Positions 24,306 to 33,072 of a stretch of 64,000 bases of DNA are shown here, one piece after another. This DNA comes from an uncultured Prevotellaceae bacterium. Lineage in GTDB: Bacteria > Bacteroidota > Bacteroidia > Bacteroidales > Muribaculaceae. The stretch spans positions 43,896 through 107,895 of the forward strand of contig ONGE01000014.1 of the NCBI GenBank assembly GCA_900317325.1. Direction: 5' to 3'. Below the pieces are notes generated by a model. That model was not told the DNA's origin, searched no databases, and was given only the letters and a program-made list of their open reading frames with translations. Both the position numbers and the translations under genes were made by a program. Positions within the stretch are counted from its first letter, which is position 1. The number at the start of each line of letters is the position of its first letter.

Positions 24306-24929
24306 ATGAAAAAGATAACACTATTGATCGCCACCTTGCTGCTCGCCAGCATTGCAGCAACGGCACAGACCTCATCGCGATGGGGTATCACCGCCGGTGT
24401 CAACTACAACGAGGTTCACTTCAAGCAGACCGACATCATGCCGGCCAAGCGCATGTGGGGCCCGCAAGTGGGTGTCACGGGCGAGATGAACTTCGGCGGC
24501 ATCGGATTCGGCGTCGAGGGCGGGCTGCTCTACTCGCTCAAGCAAGGCAAGCTCGACTACGGCGACCGCACGGCATGGTCCTCGATGGGCTATGGCAACG
24601 AGACGGTGTCGATGCACTATATCGACGTGCCCCTGCATCTCAAGTTCAAGTACCGCCGCCTGAACGGCCTGGAAGACACCTTCAAGCCGATGGTGTACGT
24701 GGGACCGCAGTTCTCGTTCCTCCCCTACGCCAGCCACAAGAAACTCAACTCCTACCCGCCCGTCAACGTGTATCTCGACATGGGTGCCGGATTTGAGCTC
24801 TTCAATCGCTGGCAGCTGCGCGCCGGCTACAACTTCTCGATAGGACAGTCGTTCCATACCAAGATTCTCGACGACAATGTCGCCAAGAACCGCACCTGGT
24901 ACATCAACCTCACCTGGTTCCTGAAATAA
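24306..24929 (+). CDS. PorT-type outer membrane beta-barrel protein (second of pair)
   Basis: A 207-residue exported barrel. ATG 24306 gives the signal peptide MKKITLLIATLLLASIAATAQ; an ATG two codons earlier (24300) is also possible. Strands such as RWGITAGVNYNEVHFK, GFGVEGGLLYSLKQGKLDYG and the final RTWYINLTWFLK fit the PorT-like family. It is more divergent from the first barrel than a recent duplication would be. The two likely form an operon, possibly extending to apbE 80 bases further on, although an inverted repeat sits in that gap. Confidence 0.8.
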   Translation: MKKITLLIATLLLASIAATAQTSSRWGITAGVNYNEVHFKQTDIMPAKRMWGPQVGVTGEMNFGGIGFGVEGGLLYSLKQGKLDYGDRTAWSSMGYGNETVSMHYIDVPLHLKFKYRRLNGLEDTFKPMVYVGPQFSFLPYASHKKLNSYPPVNVYLDMGAGFELFNRWQLRAGYNFSIGQSFHTKILDDNVAKNRTWYINLTWFLK

Positions 24930-24949
24930 CCTCCTCCTGAAAAAGTCCC

Positions 24950-24987
24950 TAAGGTCGTTAAAGTCATTATAGACCTTAATGACCTTA
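24950..24987. repeat. Inverted repeat before apbE
   Basis: Arms TAAGGTCGTTAAAGTC (24950-24965) and GACCTTAATGACCTTA (24972-24987) are complementary at 14 of 16 positions around a short loop. No T-run follows, so it may be an operator or a weak terminator. It sits 22 bases before the apbE ATG. Confidence 0.6.
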
Positions 24988-25009
24988 AAGTCCCATCAAG
25001 TGAAGAAGA

Positions 25010-26014
25010 ATGAAACGTTATGCGGCCATAGTGATAGCCCTGGTGGTTCTAGCGACCGCCATGCTGTGCTCGCGTGACCGCAAGCGCTACTTCTCGCACG
25101 AGGGCGTGGTGTGGACCACCGACTACCACATCACCTACGAGGCCAACCGCGACCTTAACGACAGCATACAACTCATCCTGGGCAACCTGGACATGAGCGT
25201 CTCGCCCTACAACAAGGCGTCGCTCATCAGCGCCATCAACGAGAACAGCACGTCGCGCGTCGATGCCTACCTCAGGCTCCTGATCGACGCCTCTCGCACC
25301 GTCAACCGCGAGAGCGGAGGTGCCTTCGACCCCACAGTGATGCCGCTGGTCAACGCCTGGGGCTTCGGCTACAAGAGCGGCACACCGCCCACACAGGCGC
25401 AGCTCGACAGCATTCTGCAATTCATCGGCATGAGTAAGGTCACCCTTCACGGCGACACCCTCGTCAAGCAAGACCCGCGCGTGATGCTCGACTTCTCGTC
25501 CATCGCCAAGGGGCTGGCCTGTGACGAAATAGGACGCATGCTTGCCCGCAACGGCGCCGTCAACTGGCTCGTCGAGATCGGCGGCGAGGTGGCAGCCAGC
25601 GGTGTCAACAAGCGCGGCAAGCCGTGGAGCGTGTCGGTTGATATGCCCACCAGCGAACAACAGGGCCAGACAGCGCACGAGAGTGCCCTCACCCTGGCAC
25701 TGGACAGCGGGGCCGTGGCCACCAGCGGCAACTACCGCAAGTGGCGTGAAGAGGGCGGCACCAAGATATCACACATCATCGACCCGCGCACGGGCGACAG
25801 CCGCGCCGGCACCCTGCTGAGCGTCACCGTCGTCGCGCGTGACTGCATGACGGCCGACGCATGGGCCACAGCCTGCATGGTGATGGGAGAAAACGAAGTG
25901 AAAACCATGATGCAACGCCGCACCGACCTGGGCGTGATGACCATCAGCGCCGATACCCTCACCGGCAACCTCATCGTCTGGAGCAACGCCTCCTTCGCCG
26001 CCCGCATCCCATAG
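25010..26014 (+). CDS. apbE: FAD:protein FMN transferase (ApbE family)
   Basis: A 334-residue exported flavin transferase, which covalently attaches FMN to Thr or Ser of target proteins such as Rnf/Nqr subunits or extracytoplasmic flavoproteins. It begins with a membrane or lipoprotein leader ending near Cys20. Family motifs in order: ESGGAFDPTVMPLVNAWGFG (about 103-122), LDFSSIAKGLACDEI (about 161-175), LVEIGGEV (185-192), SGNYRKW near 238, and HIIDPRTG near 255 followed by the VVARDCMTADAWATA metal/flavin site. The length is normal. No client flavoprotein is adjacent. It may be cotranscribed with the two upstream barrels. Confidence 0.93.
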   Translation: MKRYAAIVIALVVLATAMLCSRDRKRYFSHEGVVWTTDYHITYEANRDLNDSIQLILGNLDMSVSPYNKASLISAINENSTSRVDAYLRLLIDASRTVNRESGGAFDPTVMPLVNAWGFGYKSGTPPTQAQLDSILQFIGMSKVTLHGDTLVKQDPRVMLDFSSIAKGLACDEIGRMLARNGAVNWLVEIGGEVAASGVNKRGKPWSVSVDMPTSEQQGQTAHESALTLALDSGAVATSGNYRKWREEGGTKISHIIDPRTGDSRAGTLLSVTVVARDCMTADAWATACMVMGENEVKTMMQRRTDLGVMTISADTLTGNLIVWSNASFAARIP

Positions 26015-26034
26015 CCCATAGCCCCATTGGCGCT

Positions 26035-26112
26035 AAAACGGTTTAGTTTAGGCGGGTGTTACGCTTCGCTTACCCCCGCCTAAACCATACCAGCCCTAAC
26101 GGGCTTCCTTTT
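26035..26112. repeat. Dispersed intergenic repeat, family B copy (short)
   Basis: GGTTTAGTTTAGGCGGG and a near-complement CCCGCCTAAACC around TTACGCTTCGCTTACC, then AGCCCTAACGGGCTT. It sits between convergent apbE and glpR and may act as a terminator hairpin for either. Confidence 0.6.
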
Positions 26113-26126
26113 AAGAGTCAATAAGA

Positions 26127-26891
26127 TTATTGGGCGATGATGAGTTCGATGCCCAGGTCCTCGAGGCGCTTTACGTCCTTGGGGGAGACACCGGCGTCGG
26201 TGATGATGATGTCCACGGCACTGATGTCGGCGATCTTGGCAAAACCGCGACGGCCGAATTTGCTGCTGTCGGCCAGGACGATGGTCTTCTGGGCCGCCGC
26301 CATCATCTTCTGGTTCAGCGAGGCCTCGCGCATCTCGGTCGTGGTGATGCCGAAGTCCACATCGATGCCGTCAACTCCCATGAACAACTTACTGAACGAG
26401 CACTGCTCCATGATGCGGGTCGCATACTCGCCCACCACCGACAGGCTGCTGTGACGCAACATGCCGCCCAACTGGATGATATCGATGTTCTCGTGGGCCG
26501 ACAGGATGTTGCTCACCGGCAGCGAGGCCGACACGACGGTCAGCTTGTGGATGGGCACGATGTTGCGCGCCAGGGCGTGAACTGTCGTCCCCGAGGCGAT
26601 ACAGATGCTGTCGTTGCGCGTGATCAGGCGGGCCGCCTCGCGCCCAATGGCGTGCTTCTGGTCGGTAGCCAACTTCTCCTTCTCGTTGACCGAGCGGTTG
26701 TTGATGTAAGGATTCACCAGCACTGCCTTGCCGTGGCTGCGATACAATTTGTCGGTCTTCTCCAGCTCGGTAAGGTCCTTGCGCACCGTCACCGCCGACA
26801 CGTCGAGCCTACGCACCAGGTCAGCCACCAGCACCGAGCCGTGCTTGATGAGCTCTTCCATGATCATTTCGTGCCGTTGTTCTTTCGTCAT
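26127..26891 (-). CDS. glpR: DeoR-family repressor of the glycerol-3-phosphate regulon
   Basis: A 254-residue DeoR-type regulator. The N-terminal winged HTH spans residues 1-57 (LVADLVRRLDVSAVTVRKDL). The effector domain carries the usual ASGTTVHALAR loop and the late segment LADSSKFGRRGF, the site that in family members binds a phosphorylated sugar or glycerol-3-phosphate. It is divergent from the glpA-glpB-glpC-glpT-glpQ-porin cluster, which is the basis for naming it glpR. Binding to the ACGAAA-type repeats between the two promoters is inferred. The full-length family size (about 250) is kept. Confidence 0.9.
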   Translation of the reverse strand: MTKEQRHEMIMEELIKHGSVLVADLVRRLDVSAVTVRKDLTELEKTDKLYRSHGKAVLVNPYINNRSVNEKEKLATDQKHAIGREAARLITRNDSICIASGTTVHALARNIVPIHKLTVVSASLPVSNILSAHENIDIIQLGGMLRHSSLSVVGEYATRIMEQCSFSKLFMGVDGIDVDFGITTTEMREASLNQKMMAAAQKTIVLADSSKFGRRGFAKIADISAVDIIITDAGVSPKDVKRLEDLGIELIIAQ

Positions 26892-26920
26892 GATGGTTGA
26901 TGGTTTTTATTTTGACACGG

Positions 26921-26951
26921 CAAAAGTAGAAAAAAGAAGATTAACGACCAA
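26921..26951 (-). promoter_or_regulatory. Promoter of glpR
   Basis: Minus strand: TTG at 26951-26949 and TACTTTTG at 26928-26921 with 20 bases between; the leader to the ATG is about 25-30 bases. Confidence 0.6.
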
Positions 26952-26985
26952 GAAAAAAGGCGAAAATCTTTCATTTTTTATCAAA

Positions 26986-27170
26986 ACGAAACCAAATTCA
27001 GCTAAATTAGACCTAAATTTTGGCATCAATTTATTACGAAACGAAACATATTAACAAATGAAACGAAATACCATTTTCGGCAAAACAGACCACCCAATTA
27101 GATATTATTTATTTGATTTTCAATATTATAAGATGAAGTATGAAAAACTTTTACAAAATAAATACGAAAT
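26986..27170. promoter_or_regulatory. Candidate GlpR operator array (ACGAAA repeats)
   Basis: Five copies of ACGAAA(C/T) in the same direction: 26986-26992, 27036-27042, 27041-27047 (overlapping tandem), 27063-27069 and 27164-27170. They lie between the divergent glpR and glpA promoters, the last one just upstream of the glpA -33 element. DeoR-family regulators often bind repeated TTCG/GAAA-type half-sites. Assignment to GlpR is inference from position. Confidence 0.55.
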
Positions 27171-27173
27171 TAT

Positions 27174-27204
27174 TTTGTCAATCCAAAAACATGTTATAAC
27201 TTTG
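27174..27204 (+). promoter_or_regulatory. Promoter of the glp operon
   Basis: TTTG at 27174-27177 and TAACTTTG at 27197-27204, spaced 19 bases: a near-consensus promoter with a leader of about 45 bases before the glpA ATG at 27255. Confidence 0.85.
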
Positions 27205-27254
27205 CACCGAAACTAATTCACAGAATTGGTTTTGCTACCTAAAAAACTGTGTTT

Positions 27255-28898
27255 ATGGTAACAAACGACATCTACAACAAGGAATATGACGTGATCATCG
27301 TCGGTGGCGGCGCTACGGGCGCCGGAACGGCGAGGGATTGCGCGTTGCGCGGCCTGAGCGTGCTGCTGGTCGAGCGCAATGACTATAGCACGGGGGCCAC
27401 GGGTCGCAACCACGGCCTGATGCACAGCGGCGCCCGCTATGCCGTGACCGACGGCGAGAGCGCATCCGAGTGCATCAGCGAGAACATGATCCTGCGCCGC
27501 ATCGCCCGCCACTGCGTTGAGGAGACCGACGGACTGTTCATCACCCTGCCCGAGGACGACTTGCAGTACCAGCAGACCTTTGTCGAGGCCTGCCAGCGCG
27601 CCGGCATCAGTGCCGACATCATCGACCCCGAGGAGGCTCGTCGCATCGAGCCGGCGGTGAATCCGCAGCTCATCGGCGCCGTCCGCGTCCCTGACGCCGC
27701 GATCGACCCGTTCCGCCTCACCGTGGGCAACCTGCTCGACGCACGTCTGCATGGCGCCGAGACGCTCAACTACCACGAGGTCGAGGGGCTCATCATCAAC
27801 CAGAACCGCGTCGAGGGCGTGAAGTTACTGAATAAGCTAAACGGCGAGCGCATCGAGGTGCGCAGCCGCGTCGTGGTCAATGCAGCAGGCATCTGGGGAC
27901 AACGCATCGCCCAAACCGCGGGAGTGAACATCTCGATGTTCCCTGCCCGCGGTGCCTTGCTTATTTTCGGCCACCGCGTCAACAATATGGTGATCAACCG
28001 TTGCCGCAAGCCCGCTAACGCCGACATCCTCGTGCCCGACGACACGGTGTGTGTCATCGGCACCACCAGCGACCGCATTCCCATCGAGACGGTGGACGAC
28101 ATGCGCGTGACCCGCGAGGAGGTTGACGTGCTGCTCAAGGAGGGCGTGAAAATCGCGCCGTCGCTGGCAACGACGAGGATCATTCGCGCCTATGCCGGCG
28201 TGAGGCCGCTCGTCGCCAGCGATGACGACCCCAGCGGCCGCAGCATCAGCCGCGGCATCGTGTGTCTGGACCACGCCAAGCGCGACGGTCTGGAGAGCTT
28301 CATCACCATCACGGGCGGCAAGATGATGACCTACCGCCTGATGGGCGAGATCGCCACCAACGCGGTGTGTGCCAAGCTGGGCAACACGGCACCCTGTGTC
28401 ACCGCCAACCAGCCGCTGCCGGGATCGGAAGAGGACGGCCCCAACCAGGGCGACCTCACGAAGCGCTACAGCTTCGGCCAGCGCGCCGCCATCGGCCGTC
28501 ACGGCTCGCTCGCGGCCCGCATCGAGAAGGACAACGACATCGACAACGCCCTGGTGTGTGAGTGCGAAGGCGTCACTGTGGGCGAGATCAAATATGCCGT
28601 GCATCAGCTGCACGTGCACAACCTGGTGAACCTGCGCCGCCGCACACGCGTGGGCATGGGAACCTGCCAGGGCAAACTCTGCTCCTGCCGCGCTGCGTCG
28701 CTGATGGGTGAATTCAGCCACGATGTGAAACGCGCCCAGGAAGACCTGGCAGCCTTCCTCGACGAGCGCTGGAAGGGCATGAGGCCCGTTGCGTGGGGCG
28801 ACACCCTGCGCGAAGCTCAACTCACAGCATCGATCTACGAGGGTCTGTGCGGACTGGACACCGCAGTTAACTTACAAGGAAAGGAGGACGTGCAATGA
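27255..28898 (+). CDS. glpA: Anaerobic glycerol-3-phosphate dehydrogenase subunit A
   Basis: A 547-residue FAD-dependent catalytic subunit that oxidises sn-glycerol-3-phosphate to dihydroxyacetone phosphate. The FAD Rossmann motif GGGATGAG is at residues 17-24, followed by the LVERNDYSTGATGRNHGLMHSGARYAV segment (in two halves: LVERNDYSTGATG / RNHGLMHSGARYAV) typical of GlpA/GlpD. The C-terminal BFD-type [2Fe-2S] domain has CEC near 434 and CQGKLCSC near 473, which distinguishes GlpA from GlpD. A GTG two codons upstream is in frame, but ATG 27255 is preferred. It overlaps glpB by four bases (ATGA). Confidence 0.95.
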   Translation: MVTNDIYNKEYDVIIVGGGATGAGTARDCALRGLSVLLVERNDYSTGATGRNHGLMHSGARYAVTDGESASECISENMILRRIARHCVEETDGLFITLPEDDLQYQQTFVEACQRAGISADIIDPEEARRIEPAVNPQLIGAVRVPDAAIDPFRLTVGNLLDARLHGAETLNYHEVEGLIINQNRVEGVKLLNKLNGERIEVRSRVVVNAAGIWGQRIAQTAGVNISMFPARGALLIFGHRVNNMVINRCRKPANADILVPDDTVCVIGTTSDRIPIETVDDMRVTREEVDVLLKEGVKIAPSLATTRIIRAYAGVRPLVASDDDPSGRSISRGIVCLDHAKRDGLESFITITGGKMMTYRLMGEIATNAVCAKLGNTAPCVTANQPLPGSEEDGPNQGDLTKRYSFGQRAAIGRHGSLAARIEKDNDIDNALVCECEGVTVGEIKYAVHQLHVHNLVNLRRRTRVGMGTCQGKLCSCRAASLMGEFSHDVKRAQEDLAAFLDERWKGMRPVAWGDTLREAQLTASIYEGLCGLDTAVNLQGKEDVQ

Positions 28899-30142
28899 GA
28901 ATGGATACCGTCATCATGGGCGGAGGCCTGAGCGCACTCGCTTGCGGCATATCTCTGGCCAAGCGCGGCAAGCGCGTGACCATCGTGGCCAGCGGACAAT
29001 CCACGATGCTGTTCAACGGAGGCTCGATGGAGCTGCTGGGCTGCATTGACGGCAAGCCCGTCGAGAAACCCCTGGAGGCCATCGCGACGCTGCCCGGGAG
29101 CCATCCTTACAGCAAAATCGGAGCCGACCGCATCGCTGCGTTATCAGAGCGCGTGAAGTTGCTGTTCAGCGATTCGGGCATCGAGATGACCGGGTCGGCC
29201 AACGCCAACCACTGGCGCATCACCCCGATGGGCGTCGCAAAGCCCGCATGGCTCACCCTGAACGACCACCTGCGCATCGACGACCTCAACAACCTGCCCG
29301 CTAAGCACTTGGCCCTGATGTGCGTGCGCGGCTTCTTCGACCTGCCCAACGCCATGCTGGCTCAAGGCCTGCGCGACCTGGGCTTTGAGGTGGACATGAT
29401 CGAGTTCACCACCGACGACATCACATCGCTGCGCCGCAGTCCCAGCGAGATGCGTGCCACAAGCCTTGCCAAACGCCTGGTGAGCAATCACGCACTGCAA
29501 CGCGTGGCCGACCAACTCAACAGCCTGGCCGGCGAGGCCGATATGGTACTGATGCCCAGCGTATTCGGGCAGACCGACAGCAGCGATTTCCAAACGCTGC
29601 AGGCCATGACCCGTAAGCCGCTGCGCCTGGTTGCCACGCTGCCGCCTTCGGTAGCCGGCATGAGGATGATGACACAGTTGCGGCACTACTTCAGGATGCT
29701 GGGTGGCACCTACCTGATGGGAGACACCGCAGTGAGCGGAACCTTTGAGGGCGACAAACTGACCAGCGTCACCACTGCCAAACTCGGCGACATGCCGTTG
29801 AAGGCCGACAACTTCGTCCTGGCCACCGGCTCGTTCGTCAGCCGCGGCCTGAGGGCCGATTATGAGCGCGTCTATGAACCCGTGCTGGGTGTGGACCTGG
29901 ATGTCGACAACGACCGCGAGCACTGGACCTCCTTCGGCGTGTTGCAGCCTCAAGCCTACTTCGGCTACGGCGTCGCCACCGACGAACAGCTGCGCTGCCT
30001 CAAAAACGGCAAGCCCATTCAAAACCTCCGCGCCATCGGCTCGGTCCTGAGCGGACACGACTCGGTGAAAATGGGTGACGGCACCGGCGTGTCGCTGATG
30101 ACTGCCATCGCCGCAGCCGACCACATCCGAGAGAACAAATGA
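28895..30142 (+). CDS. glpB: Anaerobic glycerol-3-phosphate dehydrogenase subunit B
   Basis: A 415-residue flavoprotein subunit that relays electrons between GlpA and the membrane-bound GlpC. The N-terminal dinucleotide-binding segment is TVIMGGGLSALACGISLAKRG (split: TVIMGGGLSALA / CGISLAKRG), followed by the QSTMLFNGGSMELLG run typical of GlpB. The C-terminal part VLSGHDSVKMGDGTGVSLMTA is the second FAD-contact region. The start overlaps the glpA stop (ATGA), so the two are translationally coupled. Length is close to E. coli GlpB (about 420). Confidence 0.93.
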   Translation: MRMDTVIMGGGLSALACGISLAKRGKRVTIVASGQSTMLFNGGSMELLGCIDGKPVEKPLEAIATLPGSHPYSKIGADRIAALSERVKLLFSDSGIEMTGSANANHWRITPMGVAKPAWLTLNDHLRIDDLNNLPAKHLALMCVRGFFDLPNAMLAQGLRDLGFEVDMIEFTTDDITSLRRSPSEMRATSLAKRLVSNHALQRVADQLNSLAGEADMVLMPSVFGQTDSSDFQTLQAMTRKPLRLVATLPPSVAGMRMMTQLRHYFRMLGGTYLMGDTAVSGTFEGDKLTSVTTAKLGDMPLKADNFVLATGSFVSRGLRADYERVYEPVLGVDLDVDNDREHWTSFGVLQPQAYFGYGVATDEQLRCLKNGKPIQNLRAIGSVLSGHDSVKMGDGTGVSLMTAIAAADHIRENK

Positions 30143-30169
30143 GCGCATCCATAACCATGCGTCACACCA

Positions 30170-30190
30170 TAGTCGATTAAATTTCGACTA
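30170..30190. repeat. Perfect inverted repeat between glpB and glpC
   Basis: TAGTCGA and TCGACTA arms around a TTAAATT centre. It is too AT-rich downstream to call a standard terminator and may tune the relative output of glpC and later genes. Confidence 0.6.
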
Positions 30191-30245
30191 AAGGTTTAGA
30201 TATAGATAGATAACGATTTGATTGATGATTTTTTAATGGGATATC

Positions 30246-31511
30246 ATGGCTGAAAGAATGCAACTTTGCAACATCAGCGAGAACAACTTTGAGCAGTGCA
30301 CCAAGTGCAGCATCTGCACCACCGTCTGCCCCGTTGCCGCTGTGACTACCGACTATCCCGGTCCCAAGCAGGCTGGCCCCGACGGTGAGCGCTACCGCTT
30401 GAAGGACCCCGCCTATTTCGACAAGGCGCTGAAGCTGTGCCTGAACTGCAAGCGATGCGAGGTGGCATGCCCGAGCGGCGTGCACATCGCCGACATCATC
30501 CAGCACGCCCGCATGCGCGCCACGATGGGCAAGAGAGCCAGCCTGCGCGACACGATGCTCGCCAACACCGATCTGCTGGGCACCATGGCCAACCTGGTCG
30601 CCCCCGTCGCCAACGCCACACTGGGACTGTCGCCCACCAAGCTGGTGATGCACAGCGTGATGGCCATCGACAAGCACCGCACCTTCCCCGCCTACAGCCG
30701 CCAGAAGTTCACCACCTGGTTCAAGCGCCATGCCGCCAAGGAGCAGGACGCGTTTGCCCATCACGTGAGCTATTTCCACGGCTGCTATGTCAACTACAAT
30801 TTTCCCAAGCTGGGCCAGGACTTGGTCAAGTTGATGAATGCCGTGGGCTATGGCGTGCACCTGCTCGACAAGGAGCAGTGCTGCGGCGTGGCCCTCATTG
30901 CCAACGGATTGTACAAGCAGGCCATGCGCCAAGGCCGCACCAACATCGACAGCATCCGCAAGTCGGTAAACCGCGACCACCGCGTGGTGCTCACCACCAG
31001 TTCGAGCTGTACCTTCAACATGCGCGACGAGTACCCCTCGATGCTGGGCATCGAGAACGAGGACGTGCGCAACAGCATCAACCTTGCTACACGATTCATC
31101 TACAACCTTGTGGATGAGGAGAAAATCAAACTCATCTTCAAGCAAAACTATAAACGTCGCATCGCCTATCACACCGCGTGTCACATGCAACGCATGGGCT
31201 GGCAGCTGTACAGCATCGAGCTGCTGCGCATGATCCCCGGTCTTGACCTCGTGGAACTCGAGCAGAACTGCTGTGGCATCTCGGGCACCTACGGTTTCAA
31301 GAAGGAGAACTATGAGCGTAGCCAGGCCATCGGCGCCACCCTCTTCAAGGATATAGCCGACGCCAAAGTCGAAGCCGTCGCCACCGACTGCGAGACGTGC
31401 AAGTGGCAGATCGAGATGTCCACCAGCTTGCCCGTAGAGAACCCCATCAGCATCCTAGCCGACGCCCTCGACATCGAGGCCACCCGCCAAGCCAATTTGA
31501 TTAGTGATTAG
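30246..31511 (+). CDS. glpC: Anaerobic glycerol-3-phosphate dehydrogenase subunit C
   Basis: A 421-residue iron-sulfur subunit that anchors the GlpAB dimer and passes electrons to the quinone pool. Two [4Fe-4S] motifs are clear: Cys18/21/24/28 (CTKCSICTTVCP) and Cys65/68/71/75 (CLNCKRCEVACP). Two CCG-type domains follow, with HGCYVN near 178 and CCGVAL near 212, then ENCCGISGTYGFK near 340. Length is normal (E. coli GlpC is about 396). It follows glpB by 103 bases, with a small inverted repeat in the gap. Confidence 0.94.
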   Translation: MAERMQLCNISENNFEQCTKCSICTTVCPVAAVTTDYPGPKQAGPDGERYRLKDPAYFDKALKLCLNCKRCEVACPSGVHIADIIQHARMRATMGKRASLRDTMLANTDLLGTMANLVAPVANATLGLSPTKLVMHSVMAIDKHRTFPAYSRQKFTTWFKRHAAKEQDAFAHHVSYFHGCYVNYNFPKLGQDLVKLMNAVGYGVHLLDKEQCCGVALIANGLYKQAMRQGRTNIDSIRKSVNRDHRVVLTTSSSCTFNMRDEYPSMLGIENEDVRNSINLATRFIYNLVDEEKIKLIFKQNYKRRIAYHTACHMQRMGWQLYSIELLRMIPGLDLVELEQNCCGISGTYGFKKENYERSQAIGATLFKDIADAKVEAVATDCETCKWQIEMSTSLPVENPISILADALDIEATRQANLISD

Positions 31512-31598
31512 AGATTAGAGAGTGATATCTCTGTTAATGACACTTTAACAACATTTATATATCAACCAATAACTTACAACTAAAAACTTAAAGTAATT

Positions 31599-33029
31599 AT
31601 GGCAAGTTTTTTAGCACCCCCGGCCTATAAGCCGGAACAGACCGGCCCCGAGGCCGATGCCAAGTATAAGAGACTGCGTTGGCAAGTCTTTATCGGCATC
31701 TTCATCGGCTATGCCGGCTTCTACCTGGTGAGAAAGAACCTCTCAATGGCAGTTGCGCCTCTGGGCAAGCTCGGATTTAACGAAGCCGAACTCGGTGGTG
31801 CCATGGCAATGAATGCCCTGGCCTACGGTATCTCCAAGTTTGTCATGGCCAGCGTGAGCGACCGCAGCAATGCGCGCCGCTTCTTGCCTTTGGGCTTGAT
31901 TCTGTCGTCCATCGCCATGTTATTCATGATTGTGCCCGTTGTGGCTATCGGCCCCGAGAACAAGGGATTGGCCATCACCCTGATGGGCGCCTTTAACTTC
32001 CTCGTGGGTTGGTTCCAGGGTATGGGTTGGCCTCCGTGCGGTCGTGTGATGACCCGCTGGTTCTCCATCAAGGAACGCGGCACGTGGATGAGTGTGTGGA
32101 ACTGCGCCCACAACGTGGGTGGCGCCCTCGTAGGCCCCATGGCCGGTTATGGTGCGCTGTGGTTCGGTCACTGGTTCTTCGGCGCGAACGAGAAACTCTA
32201 CTTCCTGATCGGTACTTATGCCTTCCCCGCCGCTGTGGCCATCCTGATTGCCATCATCGCCTATGTGCTGATTCGTGACACCCCTCAGTCCTGCGGTCTT
32301 CCCTCGATCGAGAAGTGGAGCGGCTCTGCTTCCAAGAACTATGACGAGAAGAAGAGCGAGCAGTCGCTCAGCGTGAAGGAAATCTTCCGCACCGTGCTGT
32401 CTAACAAGTTCTTGTGGTACATCGCCCTGGCCAACTCCTTTATCTACATGGTTCGCTACGGCTGTCTCGACTGGGCTCCCAAGATTCTCGACACCCAGGG
32501 TGCCGACCTCAAGAGCGCCGGTTGGGCGTATTTCGCATTTGAGTTCGCCGCCATCCCCGGCACCATCTTCTGCGGTTGGTTGAGCGACAAGGTCTTCAAG
32601 GGCCGCCGCGCGATGCCCACGATGCTGTTCATGGCCATCATCATCGCCGTGATCGTCGTCTACTGGCAGTTCATCAACAACTTCTGGGTTGTTGTCGGCT
32701 GTCTGATTGCCATCGGTTTCCTGATTTACGGTCCAGTCATGCTCATCGGTGTGCAGGCCCTCGACCTGGCTCCGAAGAATGCTGCAGGCACCGCTGCCGG
32801 CCTCACCGGTTTCATGGGCTATGTGCTCGGTACCAGTATCCTGGCCAACACCGTTCTGGGCTATGTGCTCAAGATGGCCAAGGGCATCGACGGCTATAAC
32901 TTCACCAATTATTTCCTCTTGCTCATCGGAGCCTGTGTGCTTGCCATCTTCTTTATGGCGCTGACCTTCAAGGAGGAGCAGTACCTCGTGGCCGACCGCA
33001 AGGGCGAACACATCGAAGAGAAGAAATAA
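31599..33029 (+). CDS. glpT: Glycerol-3-phosphate/phosphate antiporter
   Basis: A 476-residue inner-membrane MFS transporter of the organophosphate:phosphate antiporter group, importing glycerol-3-phosphate in exchange for phosphate. Twelve hydrophobic segments are visible. The first carries FYLVRKNLSMA, with Arg45 at the same number as the substrate-binding arginine of E. coli GlpT. The signature-type run GWFQGMGWPPCGRVMTRWFS (about 137-156) is characteristic of the family. It lies within the glp cluster between glpC and glpQ and supplies substrate to GlpABC. Confidence 0.94.
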   Translation: MASFLAPPAYKPEQTGPEADAKYKRLRWQVFIGIFIGYAGFYLVRKNLSMAVAPLGKLGFNEAELGGAMAMNALAYGISKFVMASVSDRSNARRFLPLGLILSSIAMLFMIVPVVAIGPENKGLAITLMGAFNFLVGWFQGMGWPPCGRVMTRWFSIKERGTWMSVWNCAHNVGGALVGPMAGYGALWFGHWFFGANEKLYFLIGTYAFPAAVAILIAIIAYVLIRDTPQSCGLPSIEKWSGSASKNYDEKKSEQSLSVKEIFRTVLSNKFLWYIALANSFIYMVRYGCLDWAPKILDTQGADLKSAGWAYFAFEFAAIPGTIFCGWLSDKVFKGRRAMPTMLFMAIIIAVIVVYWQFINNFWVVVGCLIAIGFLIYGPVMLIGVQALDLAPKNAAGTAAGLTGFMGYVLGTSILANTVLGYVLKMAKGIDGYNFTNYFLLLIGACVLAIFFMALTFKEEQYLVADRKGEHIEEKK

Positions 33030-33072
33030 CAATTCATCATCATAATTATTATTCATTAAAACCAAACTACTT

